NCBI GenBank assembly: GCA_033064195.1
Contig: JARBJD010000034.1
Location: 310,001-374,000, forward strand
Length of the DNA: 64,000 bases
DNA from: Blattamonas nauphoetae
Lineage: Eukaryota > Preaxostyla > Oxymonadida
Reading direction: 5' to 3'
Shown: one piece after another, positions 33,801 through 44,285 of the stretch
Layout of the letters: the number at the start of each line of letters is the position of its first letter
How positions within the stretch are numbered: position 1 is the first letter of the stretch
Notes under the pieces: model-generated
What the model was told of the DNA's origin: nothing
Seen by the model: only the letters and a program-made list of their open reading frames with translations
Databases searched by the model: none
Program-made: the position numbers and the translations under genes

Positions 33801-34109
33801 TCGAATGCGATGGCGTGAATGTACATCTGGATATCAGCGAGAAGACCCTCAACAAGGAAATAAAAGAATCAGCCCTGGACATCATTCAGAACGCCACTCC
33901 TCCCTCACATTCCTCACTCGCAAAAATTCATTCATCCTCGTCAACCAGCATCGCTTTCACCATCATCGAGAACATTTCAACGATGTTCATGTTCCTCTCC
34001 AGTTCTCTGTTCGCACCAACGCTTCTGGAATTGGGTAGTATCACGCCTCTTCAACTGATCCTGATTACGAGCCAGAAACAGACGAAGAGATCCACACTCA
34101 TCTCCCTCC

Positions 34110-34325
34110 TACTTGCTTTACGCACACACAATCGCACCAGCACATATGCACATCCACACACTCACGCACACACACTCCTGCACGCGCACACATACTCACT
34201 CCTGCACGCCCACACACATTCTCACGCACCCGCACGCCTGCACACTCACGCACGCACACTCTCACACGCATGCACTTGCACACTCACACACGTATGCGCA
34301 CACGCTCACGCACACTCCCACTTCA
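34110..34325. repeat. CA-rich low-complexity tract
   Basis: Dense CACACA / CACGCACAC / CTCACGCACA runs over about 210 bp, open in two plus frames only because of composition. Confidence 0.8.
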
Positions 34326-34704
34326 ATCGAAAATATCATCAGCTTTCTCGCTTTCATTCGCAACGCCGTCTTATCTCTCATCCCAAAGGGCATTCTGACA
34401 ATTTTGATGTTGGTGACGGTCGACCACATCATTCAGGGGGATACTCGACGACTTTGTCGACAAGACATTGAACACGTTCGTCACAACTTGCTCCAATCAG
34501 ACGGAGTTGATCATACAGAAGAAGATGGCTGAGTCGAAGAAAAATAACGAAAAGAATAGCACCGTTTCAACAAACAAATCGTTCACAATAGTCTCACAGT
34601 CCTCCTCCATCTCGTTCAGCACTCCAACAAGTCCACAGTCAGGCGCGCGCGTCGGAAACAAGCAGACTCCAGTCACACTCAGTTTGTACACAGCCTTCTC
34701 ATCA

Positions 34705-36205
34705 TCCCCCTCGCGCACATCCTTCGCATCGTCCCTACCGCGCACATCGTTCACATCGTCCCTACCGCGCACATCCTTCGCATCGTCCCTTCCGCGCACA
34801 TCCTTCGCATCGTCCCCTCGCGCACATCGTTCACATCGTCCCTTCCGCGCACATCCTTCGCATCGTCCCTACCGCGCACATCGTTCACATCGTCCCTACC
34901 GCGCACATCCTTCGCATCGTCCCTTCCGCGCACATCGTTCACATCGTCCCTTCCGCGCACATCCTTCGCATCGTCCCTACCGCGCACATCCTTCGCATCG
35001 TCCCCCTCGCGCACATCGTTCACATCGTCCCTTCCGCGCACATCCTTCGCATCGTCCCTACCGCGCACATCGTTCACATCGTCCCTTCCGCGCACATCCT
35101 TCGCATCGTCCCTTCCGCGCACATCCTTCGCATCGTCCCTTCCGCGCACATCCTTCGCATCGTCCCTTCCGCGCACATCCTTCGCATCGTCCCTTCCGCG
35201 CACATCCTTCGCATCGTCCCCTCGCGCACATCGTTCACATCGTCCCTTCCGCGCACATCCTTCGCATCGTCCCCCTCGCGCACATCGTTCACATCGTCCC
35301 TTCCGCGCACATCCTTCGCATCGTCCCTTCCGCGCACATCCTTCGCATCGTCCCCTCGCGCACATCCTTCGCATCGTCCCTTCCGCGCACATCGTTCACA
35401 TCGTCCCTTCCGCGCACATCGTTCACATCGTCCCTTCCGCGCACATCCTTCGCATCGTCCCTTCCGCGCACATCCTTCGCATCGTCCCCTCGCGCACATC
35501 CTTCGCATCGTCCCTTCCGCGCACATCCTTCGCATCGTCCCTACCGCGCACATCGTTCACATCGTCCCTACCGCGCACATCCTTCGCATCGTCCCTTCCG
35601 CGCACATCGTTCACATCGTCCCCCTCGCGCACATCCTTCGCATCGTCCCCCTCGCGCACATCGTTCACATCGTCCCTTCCGCGCACATCCTTCGCATCGT
35701 CCCCCTCGCGCACATCGTTCACATCGTCCCTTCCGCGCACATCCTTCGCATCGTCCCTTCCGCGCACATCCTTCGCATCGTCCCCTCGCGCACATCCTTC
35801 GCATCGTCCCTTCCGCGCACATCCTTCGCATCGTCCCTACCGCGCACATCGTTCACATCGTCCCTACCGCGCACATCCTTCGCATCGTCCCTTCCGCGCA
35901 CATCGTTCACATCGTCCCCCTCGCGCACATCCTTCGCATCGTCCCTACCGCGCACATCGTTCACATCGTCCCTTCCGCGCACATCCTTCGCATCGTCCCC
36001 CTCGCGCACATCGTTCACATCGTCCCTTCCGCGCACATCCTTCGCATCGTCCCTTCCGCGCACATCCTTCGCATCGTCCCCCTCGCGCACATCCTTCGCA
36101 TCGTCCCTTCCGCGCACATCCTTCGCATCGTCCCTACCGCGCACATCGTTCACATCGTCCCTTCCGCGCACATCCTTCGCATCGTCCCCCTCGCCCGCAA
36201 CGTTC
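34705..36205. repeat. 25-bp satellite of two alternating unit types
   Basis: About 60 units, mostly 25 bp and some 24 bp. Type A contains CGCACATCCTTCGCATCGTC and type B contains CGCACATCGTTCACATCGTC. Unit tails vary (CCTTC, CCTAC, CCCCT). Types A and B are interspersed, and blocks such as A-B-A-B with the same tails recur, as in higher-order repeats. Long frames on both strands (for example 657 codons at 34468-36441) are by-products of the repeat; the unit length is not a multiple of three, so the peptide changes every unit. Confidence 0.9.
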
Positions 36206-36214
36206 ACATCGCTC

Positions 36215-36760
36215 CTCCCTCGCAATCAGTGATCTGTTTCATTTGCTTGTTTCATCATTATTCATCCAAATTGCTCAGAACCTCATCGCTTCGAACCTCA
36301 GTCTCTCTCAACGCATTGTCGGTCTGTTTGCTAACCTCGCAACTCGTCGTTCGCATCACGGGCAAGAGGGAAGGAACAGAAAACAATCATGATCACAACA
36401 ACATCACCTCTCTGCGTGCCCACTTTGCAACTCATCCATGATTGTGTTGTTGCCGCGATCAACATCGTACATGTCCTGCGCTCGTCGAACGGTGACACAC
36501 TGCCCTTCGATGCTGTTGAAGTGTCGACGTCCTCACTGTAGACGCAGCCAGGATGAAGAAGAACGAGAAGCACTTTGAAAGTGGATATGAAATCATCAGG
36601 AGTGGGTGACAGAGGAAGAGAAGAGTGCGAAAGTTTCTCAGTTCCATACTGGACACTCTTATTCGATGGGAGATGGGAAAGATGAAAAGAGACATCGAGA
36701 AGATCATTCCTGGCAGTTTGTGTCAAAGTATTGTCTCTTCAATCACTTCATGAACCGATT
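36215..36760. other. Sequence after the satellite, no supported gene
   Basis: Coding-like bits appear on both strands (plus: hydrophobic VICFICLFHHYSSKLL; minus 36726-36331: Ser/Leu-rich), neither with a start or family signal. Confidence 0.3.
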
Positions 36761-37964
36761 TCTGATTGTGGAATGACTAGAATGTGATATTAGAAAGTTT
36801 GTATCATTGAGAAAAATATGGGGAAGTGATCAATCCCTGATCTCGCTATCAAGATGAAATTGTTTCGAATGCTCCAAGGGTAATGTTCGCACGAATTATA
36901 TCAACATGAAAAATCTTAAATCTGAACAAATTGAGCAAGTCGGCTCCGTGGGTGGAAAGCCCTGGTTGCCACCCAATACCACCAACCTCACTCAGCCACT
37001 CGACGATCGAATTTTTCAGAATCTCAAAAGAAGCTACTCATCGTCTTACTCTATTCCACACCCATTCACACAAGTTGGGCATCGTCAGGCAATTACGAGA
37101 GCGCTTCCAAATGCAATTCAAACCGCATTCAGACGAACAGTCATCGAAGCAGCATTTAGAAGGTGTGGAATTCAGCCACTAGATTCGAGACCACTTCTCG
37201 ACAGACTTCCAAAGCAAGAAAATGATTCCGAAAACCAATCTCAGTCAACAATTCAGAAGTTTGCAAATGCATCATTTGCATCGGTTAAGCCAGTCGTGAA
37301 ATCTGGAATCCTCTTGACGACACAGGAGTACATTTCTGAGAAGAAAAAAAAAGAAAACGAGATCAAAGAAAGAGCGACCAAGCGTGAAAGGAAGAAAATT
37401 CCAAACGTGAAGTTGGGAATCCGAAAATGCACGCCAAAAACCTTGAGAAGAAAGAAAGAGAAGGAAAAAAAACAGGCTCTCCCAGCTCAAAAACCAAAAA
37501 TGAATGCAACAAAACCAAAACGGAAGTCATACAAGGGACTACTCAGGAGGATGCAGACAAATGACAAAATGGGAAGATCACTTCGTTCATGGAAGACTTT
37601 TTAGTTTTCTTCTGTTTTTTGACTCAAACCTGATTAATATTGTGAAAAGAAGGGATGAGAGAAAGAACAAAATGAAATGAGAAGGCATAAGGCAGAAAAT
37701 GAGAGAACAAAACTGACACATTCTCAAAATGTTGTGGGTTTAAGAATGTTGGGGGTTGATGAACAATAGTATGAAGGTTCGATCAAGTCTGAAAAGAAAT
37801 GAACACGTAAAACCGACCACATAGAATTAGTATTTGAGAAATGAGAAAAAAAAATTGTAGTTACGAGAGAATGAGGAACACAGAACAATCAAGACGAAAG
37901 AAATGAAGCAGTGAGGTCGTAAAGTGACAGGGAAGCGTGGTGATGGAGAAACCGCACACCTCAC

Positions 37965-39047
37965 GTGCTCTGGGTTGACAGACCGGGCAATGTCAACGAG
38001 TTGGGAGAGGAGCTCCAAGCGGAGCAGGCATTCAGTCTTGGCGAGGTCAGAGTGAGACATACACATCAGCAGCGCGTAAAATAGAAGCTTGATAGGAATC
38101 GAGGGAAACGGAAGAGTGGATGACATCGGCAGCAGCCTCTCAATCGTGAAGCGGCGCAATACGTAGTCTTTCGAAACAATGCTGGTGTTAGTCGACAACA
38201 GAGCGGACAGAACGAGCTTCCTGTCCATCAACATGGCAGCAACGTCGATATCGGCCGCTGATTCGAGAGCGGTCAAAATATCATGGACGTTGAGCGAGTT
38301 TCCACTTGGTGAGAATGTGTGGAAGAAATCGTGAGATAGAAGAAAGAATTGCGAAAGAGGAGCTTGGAAAGAAGTCAAAAGAGTATCCGTCTTCTGATTA
38401 TTGTTGAGTTCGAGACGGGGACCAGTTGTATTTGATGTTGGAGTGAGTTTCTTTCTTAGGATCAGATAATCGTCCTTGAGTGTTGAAGAGGAAATGGTTG
38501 CATTAAATTGGGGGAAGGAGGGAGTGGATATCAACTTTAGAGTAGAGATGATATCCGACGAGCTGTTCCCTTCGCTTTTTGTTTCGGTTCTGACTGAACA
38601 CGAAACGTCCGATGTAGAGGGTGAGACTGACTCACAAATACACTGGATGCTGGTGACGATTGTTATGTGAGCAGTGAAGTGACTTGTTTGTTCTTCGGAG
38701 TAAAGATGACTTTTGAGGAGTGGGTGAATTTGGCAGTCGATGGGGAGAACGAATGGGCGGAGGAAGAGCCAGTACAGGGTGAGACCGTTGCTGGTGTGAC
38801 AAGTTGAGAGACAGAATCCGAAGATTCATGCAAGTCACGCGGCGGAAATCGATTAGTTGGTTCGGAGAGCAAACAATGCTTGTAGACTACAGGGGCTGGC
38901 GTTGGAGATTGGAGTGACGGAAACGATGTGTCGTGATAAAACGATGCGACGATAGGCAGGCATCTCTGGTCAACCCCAGTCCGATCAAAAGAAAGCTGTG
39001 GCGTGTGTTCATTTTCACATGATCCATTGGTATTCACTGGGTGACGG
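37965..39047 (-). CDS. Spliced host protein, Ser/Pro-rich N-terminus and helical C-terminus
   Basis: Two exons are clear: about 39047-38684 and 38642-37965, joined by a 41-bp intron (38643-38683, GTCACTT donor, GCATCCAG acceptor, phase 0) that restores one frame. The N-terminal 120 residues are Ser/Thr/Pro-rich and probably disordered. The C-terminal 200 residues form leucine-rich helices (SLNVHDILTALESAADIDVA, LLFYALLMCMSHSDLAKTEC) of helical-repeat type. At 37964 a GTGAGGTG donor follows NPEH, so at least one more exon should lie downstream. A pogo-like element sits 200 bp further on and may have displaced it. Upstream, a hAT-type MITE begins at 39056, inside a probable intron or leader, so the start codon is not identified. 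Confidence 0.65.
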
Positions 39048-39055
39048 ACGGATAA

Positions 39056-39955
39056 CAGGGGTTTTGGAACCGGAGGCCAGCCTTAAATAAATTAATATGG
39101 TAAACGAGATATCTCATTTTGAAATGGAAAGAAGCAAAAAACCGTAAAAGTGAAGAGAAAATAGTGATTACTCAATTGTCTAGTTTTGGAGTCCGTTTTA
39201 GCTTCCAGTGCAAATGTCACCCAGATTGCTGTAGATTGTATTCACATCGGACTATTCGGAAAATGTGGCGATTTTTCATCAAACAGTGGAGATTTTCTGC
39301 CGGTAATGTGCTTGGAGATAGAATTATTGCCAGTTTTTTTCAAAGTGCAGACAGATGTAATAGGTCCTATTTTGACGGAAGAAATAGAATCAAGAACGAG
39401 TATATGTTTCAAAATGGGATATTTGGTGATTTTGTCCTTTCCATGACTAGATCCGACCATCTGATTGAGATGACGACATTCCGAGATGGCTATCGATGAT
39501 ATTCCAAGTAAAAATCCAAATTTCTGTTTCAATGTCTTCCAGAAAACTTCAGTTCGGCTGCCAAAGTCGAATATCACTTCTGTGTCCCTGCTCAACAAAC
39601 ACTCGTTCGAGAGTGTTGATCGCTGAGGATTTCATTGACAACGGAGAAAGTTTATGGAAATGGAGGAAAAACAATGGTAGAGGTGGAGAGTTGAATATTG
39701 AATCTGATGGTTGTTTTTCCAGTTCACACTTTAAAAAATGAAGAAAATGAGCAAAAACGATCAGCTCCGCATTTGCTCAATAAGAGGTTTTCAACCTTCT
39801 CCGTGATTTTCTCGCCATTTCTCCGTATTCTCTTTTGGTGTTTTTTTTATTTTCAAAAAAGAATCACCCAGAGCGTCAGAGTGGCGAAAAGTGAACTTTC
39901 TCTGCCTCCACCAACAGTGTATTACCCATAAATTCCTCCGGTTCCAAAACCCCTG
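39056..39955. mobile_element. 900-bp hAT-type non-autonomous element
   Basis: The end CAGGGGTTTTGGAACCGGAG is inverted at 39955, and the 8-bp duplication ACGGATAA lies at 39048-39055 and 39956-39963. A CAGGG start and an 8-bp duplication are typical of hAT. The interior has short frames in several registers and no transposase. It inserted just upstream of the first recognised exon of the 37965-39047 gene. Confidence 0.85.
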
Positions 39956-39963
39956 ACGGATAA

Positions 39964-40395
39964 TCATAGCGAGAATAAATTAGGGACATACATCAATCTC
40001 CTCCATCTTCTACTTCTCCATTTCCTTTTCACTGCTCGCTCTCTCTTCATGCTTTTTTATTGCTTCAACTACTTGGATGTATGCTCTGTTCGTCACTCTC
40101 GAACGAGTTGATGAAGAGATCGTGGGTGTTGTGCATTGAAAATGAGATCTATTTGAAAATAAAGAGGAAAAGCAACGGGAAAACAGCGGGAAACTTCCAA
40201 AGATGGTGATTCGAGTTCGAATTCGAGAAATAAAAATATGAAGGTTCGATCAAGCCATCGAAGAAGCAGAACACCCAAAACAAACCAGAAATTTTGAAAA
40301 AGGAGAAATGGGAAAGAAATCCACATGAGAAGTTTACAACAAAGAAGGAAAGCCAGCAGATCACTGTGGATTTTTGTGGAGAGATTTGAGAAGCA
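39964..40395. other. Flank between MITE and satellite
   Basis: Possibly the leader or an upstream exon region of the 37965-39047 gene. It contains TATGAAGGTTCGATCAAG at 40240, which also occurs at 37770 beside the pogo-like element. A minus frame here is hydrophobic (FWFVLGVLLLRWLDRTFIFL) and continues from the satellite frame, but nothing shows it is real. Confidence 0.3.
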
Positions 40396-41868
40396 AGAGA
40401 CAGATGCGCAGAGTCGGGTTATGCGAGGGATGGATGCGCAGAGTTGGGTTATGCGAGGGATGGATGCGCAGAGTTGGGTTATGCGAGGGATGGATGCGCA
40501 GAGTCGGGTTATGCGAAGGATGGATGCGCAGAGTTGAGTTATGCGAGGGATGGATGCGCAGAGTCGGGTTATGCGAGGGATGGATGCGCAGAGTCGGGTT
40601 ATGCGAGGGATGGATGCGCAGAGTTGGGTTATGCGAGGGATGGATGCGCAGAGTTGGGTTATGCGAGGGATGGATGCGCAGAGTCGGGTTATGCGAAGGA
40701 TGGATGCGCAGAGTTGAGTTATGCGAGGGATGGATGCGCAGAGTTGGGTTATGCGAGGGATGGATGCGCAGAGTCGGGTTATGCGAGGGATGGATGCGCA
40801 GAGTTGAGTTATGCGAGGGATGGATGCGCAGAGTCGGGTTATGCGAGGGATGGATGCGCAGAGTTGGGTTATGCGAGGGATGGATGCGCAGAGTTGGGTT
40901 ATGCGAGGGATGGATGCGCAGAGTCGGGTTATGCGAAGGATGGATGCGCAGAGTCGGGTTACGCGAGGGATGGATGCGCAGAGTCGGGTTATGCGAGGGA
41001 TGGATGCGCAGAGTCGGGTTATGCGAGGGATGGATGCGCAGAGTCGGGTTATGCGAGGGATGGATGCGCAGAGTTGGGTTATGCGAGGGATGGATGCGCA
41101 GAGTCGGGTTACGCGAGGGACGGATGCGCAGAGTCGGGTTATGCGAGGGATGGATGCGCAGAGTTGGGTTATGCGAGGGATGGATGCGCAGAGTTGGGTT
41201 ATGCGAGGGATGGATGCGCAGAGTCGGGTTATGCGAGGGATGGATGCGCAGAGTTGAGTTATGCGAGGGATGGATGCGCAGAGTTGGGTTATGCGAGGGA
41301 TGGATGCGCAGAGTCGGGTTATGCGAGGGATGGATGCGCAGAGTCGGGTTATGCGATGGATGGATGCGCAGAGTCGGGTTATGCGAGGGATGGATGCGCA
41401 GAGTTGGGTTATGCGAGGGATGGATGCGCAGAGTCGGGTTATGCGAGGGATGGATGCGCAGAGTTGAGTTATGCGAGGGATGGATGCGCAGAGTCGGGTT
41501 ATGCGAGGGATGGATGCGCAGAGTTGGGTTATGCGAGGGATGGATGCGCAGAGTTGGGTTATGCGAGGGATGGATGCGCAGAGTCGGGTTATGCGATGGA
41601 TGGATGCGCAGAGTCGGGTTATGCGATGGATGGATGCGCAGAGTCGGGTTATGCGAGGGATGGATGCGCAGAGTTGGGTTATGCGAGGGATGGATGCGCA
41701 GAGTTGGGTTATGCGAGGGATGGATGCGCAGAGTCGGGTTATGCGAGGGATGGATGCGCAGAGTTGGGTTATGCGAGGGATGGATGCGCAGAGTTGGGTT
41801 ATGCGAGGGATGGATGCGCAGAGTCGGGTTATGCGAGGGATGGATGCGCAGAGTCGGGTTATGCAAGA
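40396..41868. repeat. 30-bp satellite, about 49 units without a single indel
   Basis: The unit is ATGCGCAGAGTCGGGTTATG plus CGAGGGATGG. Each unit is exactly 30 bp throughout. Units differ at few sites: GAGTCGGG, GAGTTGGG or GAGTTGAG, and GCGAGGGA, GCGAAGGA or GCGATGGA. Variant strings recur as blocks, for instance TT-Ca-A at 40441-40560 and 40621-40740, and T-C-A-C-T-T at 40741-40920 and 41401-41580, where Ca is the GCGAAGGA form. Five of the six frames are open across most or all of the array. The sixth recurring stop comes from the TTGAG variant. Confidence 0.92.
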
Positions 41869-42205
41869 GAAGCAAGTGGGTGTACAATTCTTTGCGTTTT
41901 CGAGATTGTCATCCATATCGAGGATGTCGTTGCCGTTTGGATCGAACCCGGAATGCGTCGTGTGCCCGACTTAATCTCACAGGCTGAATGTAAAGTTCTG
42001 TCCTTGATCGCGCACGCTGACGGTGTCGGAGTAACTTATACATACTGCAGGGCTCCACAGATGATGTAGCCGGAAGAGAATCTTTTGGTATTGGCAGGCA
42101 TCGATCTCCTCATTCAATAACGAAAAGTCAACCATTTTGGATTCACCATGTCCGATTAGTCTGGACTCTTGAATGAATGTGAAATTGTCCACATTGTTCA
42201 GGGGG
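41869..42205. other. Unassigned sequence between satellite and hAT-like region
   Basis: The open frame from the satellite runs on to 42069, but the non-repetitive part has no recognisable content. Confidence 0.3.
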
Positions 42206-42715
42206 CTAGTGAATACAAGGAGATGAAGACTGCATTCGAGTTATGAGATCCTTTAGAGACTTTAGCATTTGGGAAAGGTCAGGTAGTTGCTCAAGCTGAT
42301 TTTGTATTGGCTGAATATGCTTCAATAGCACCGCTTTGCTCCATTCGTTGCTGTGTAAACAGTTATTGAATGGCTTGCTTTCGTTGTTCAGGTGGGACAA
42401 ATAAACCTAAATTAGAGTTGCATTGGGCTTTCTAGTTGAATTGGCAGTTGTTGTTGATGGTTTTGGTGAAGTAATTGGTATGAGCGCTGGAAGAATGTAT
42501 TGATATTCAGAAGGTGTTGTTACATGACCATTAGGAGGTAGTACCTCATCTGAGCTTGAAGAAAGGTGTGACATCGAGTTTGGTGAGGGGGTCAGGGAAA
42601 TGTGTGCGACACGATCATGATCATGAGATGAACTATGTTGAGTTGATAACAAAGAGGATGTGAAAACGCTTTGTGATCGTGAAAAATGGAGGAAAATAGA
42701 AGGAAATGGTGGCAA
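42206..42715 (-). CDS. Possible accessory ORF downstream of the hAT transposase
   Basis: Minus frames 42715-42407 (Ser/Thr/Pro-rich, 102 codons) and 42400-42206 (64 codons, amphipathic helix LLKHIQPIQNQLEQLPDLSQ) follow the hAT transposase in the same orientation. They could be exons of one protein of the same element, with a coiled C-terminus. No splice is proven and no homologue is recognised. Confidence 0.3.
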
Positions 42716-44285
42716 ACAAAATCTTGAGGACTATCATATCATCAAGATCATTGCATTCAAGAATTGAGAGGAGTGGTTTTTGGATGGAGCGATCTAGGGT
42801 CTCATTCATTGAATCTGAGATAAAAGGTCAAATCGAGAAGATGGTGAACGAAAGAAAAGAAGAAAACCCTCCAACTACGCGTTCTCTTGTTGGATACTGT
42901 TCAGCTTACGGTTTTCTCATCGTTTGAACCTAGTGCGATGATGACGAGTCCTAAACGGATTCATGTCAGAGTAGTTGGGAAAAGAGTGATAATACACAAA
43001 TCGATGAGCAAACGTGTTTTTTCTTCATCTCCTGATACAGATAGATTCGTTCAGATTAAATGCCACCTCGATCATGGAAACTGAGGTCTTGAAAACCTGA
43101 GAGAGATGTCAGTATAAAACAACAATAAAGGAGCACACTGGACACCTCTCACTCTGCTCGATATGTAGCGGGGGATGAACTCCTGGTTGTCTGGAAGGAG
43201 CAAAACTCAAAAACATGTCCTTACCGTAGATACCGTGGCTGAACAAAACATGCATGAGCGTAAACATACATTGACTGAGTCTCACAGTTATTTCTTCTTA
43301 CCTGCTTCATTCTGAGCAGTCTCAATCCGCGAATGAAGACCGATTCTGTGTAAGGCAACCAACAGCTCGGGCTTCGTTCTGAATCTGGTAGTACTTACTG
43401 TCCTTCGCATCCGGGCGATCTCCCTCTCGCAGGAAGCTTCAGATGCTGGGGTAGCATGGAGGGCACTGACAAATAATGAAAATTGGGCAATAAGTCTTGC
43501 ATCTTGACGACAACCATCCTGAGAAAAGAGGACCGAATTAAACTCGTTAATCCGTGAATTCTCCCTCCAAAACTCATACGTGTTTTCCTTAAGGGAGTGT
43601 TCGAATGGAAATCGTTGGCGACCGTCGAGCCATCTTGAATAAATGCTTAAAAGTTGACTCAGCACGTCTTCATCTGTGATTGATAGAGATTCCCGCAACA
43701 TGTCCCTTATTAAAAAGAATGCTTCGACTTTCCATGTTCGATTTTGTATTGTCTGGATTACTGGATTGATTCCCATATGTGGTCCATCCATAGCTGGTGG
43801 AGAGACTGCATCAGCAATCGAAATGATATCGTCAACCAACATTGTTTCAACTGAAAATTCCCTCCCAACTTGTTGATGAGCTGCGTGGGTGGGTTCATGC
43901 GATTCCACGTCGATTATTTCCGATTCTTGTTTGATGACGGATCCTTGATAGCGTCTTGAAAGTGGAACGTCATGAATCCCTTGATAGTCTGGATCCTCCC
44001 GAAAATCTTCACTCTCGTCTGAATCATTCTCGTCGTTCAATTTTTGTATTGCCAAGTTCATTTGTTGAGTACATCTTCTTCGAGTTGTGAGAGAGTCATC
44101 AGTGAGGTCGATAAAAGTTGGTTGCTTTGATTGGAGTAGTGGCGTCGGGAATTGATAATCTTGAGACGGTTGTTGAAATGTTAGATATGGGAAATCGTGA
44201 TAGGTCATGTTATCTAGGTTAGTTTGGAGTGGGTCCCTGAGAAAGAACGATCTTCCGTGCAATGTTGTTGTATATGCTAGTAAAG

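Larger units (their letters stand above)
32400..36965. mobile_element. 4.6 kb insertion with short TIRs and 6-bp TSD
   Basis: It starts CCAGGGCTTTCCA and ends with the inverse, TGGAAAGCCCTGG. The duplication TTGCCA lies at 32394-32399 and 36966-36971. The interior has a CA-rich tract, a 25-bp satellite and hydrophobic coding-like stretches near 33345-34480 (for example NLMQLLITILDRFIDMCFDL), but no transposase or other recognised gene. The superfamily is not determined. The TIR is only 13 bp, and nothing else ties it to a known 6-bp-TSD group. Confidence 0.75.
31454..37604 (+). pseudogene. DDE_1 (pogo-like) transposase split by an insertion
   Basis: Three coding segments are seen. 31454-31702 encodes the N-terminus from MNPLLALLILEQ. 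A 37-bp intron follows (31703-31739, GTATCT donor, CATACAG acceptor). 31740-32399 encodes the core with FNCDETGF (first Asp), FIMDNCSSHLS (second Asp) and ends LTLPP. After the 4.6 kb insertion, 36966-37604 resumes at PPNTTNLTQPLDDRIFQNLK (third Asp) and finishes with a long Lys/Arg-rich tail and TAG. The two halves meet in frame at the 6-bp target duplication TTGCCA. The transposase is inactive in its present form, but has no other break that I can see, so the insertion is the main lesion. Confidence 0.8.
31037..37769 (+). mobile_element. Second pogo-like transposon, interrupted by a 4.6 kb insertion
   Basis: TIRs of about 170 bp start CTATTGTTCATCAACCCC and are inverted at 31037-31205 and 37602-37769, with TA at 31035-31036 and 37770-37771. 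The transposase is split by the insertion 32400-36965. Without the insertion the element is about 2.16 kb. It lies just downstream of the minus-strand gene at 37965-39047 and may cut that gene's 3' end. Confidence 0.85.

Noticed and set aside
34468-36441. 657-codon plus frame and antisense frames over the 25-bp satellite
   Set aside because: They arise from the repeat, which shifts frame every unit; there is no start context or domain.
32400-36965. Calling the 6-bp-TSD insertion a Polinton
   Set aside because: Only the 6-bp duplication fits; the TIR is 13 bp and no polymerase, integrase or capsid-type gene is present.
34110-41868. CRISPR array from the regular repeats
   Set aside because: Units are head to tail without unique spacers, and the genome is eukaryotic.
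40093-42069. 500-600 codon frames across the 30-bp satellite as genes
   Set aside because: Five frames are open at once because the unit is a multiple of three; nothing favours one frame.
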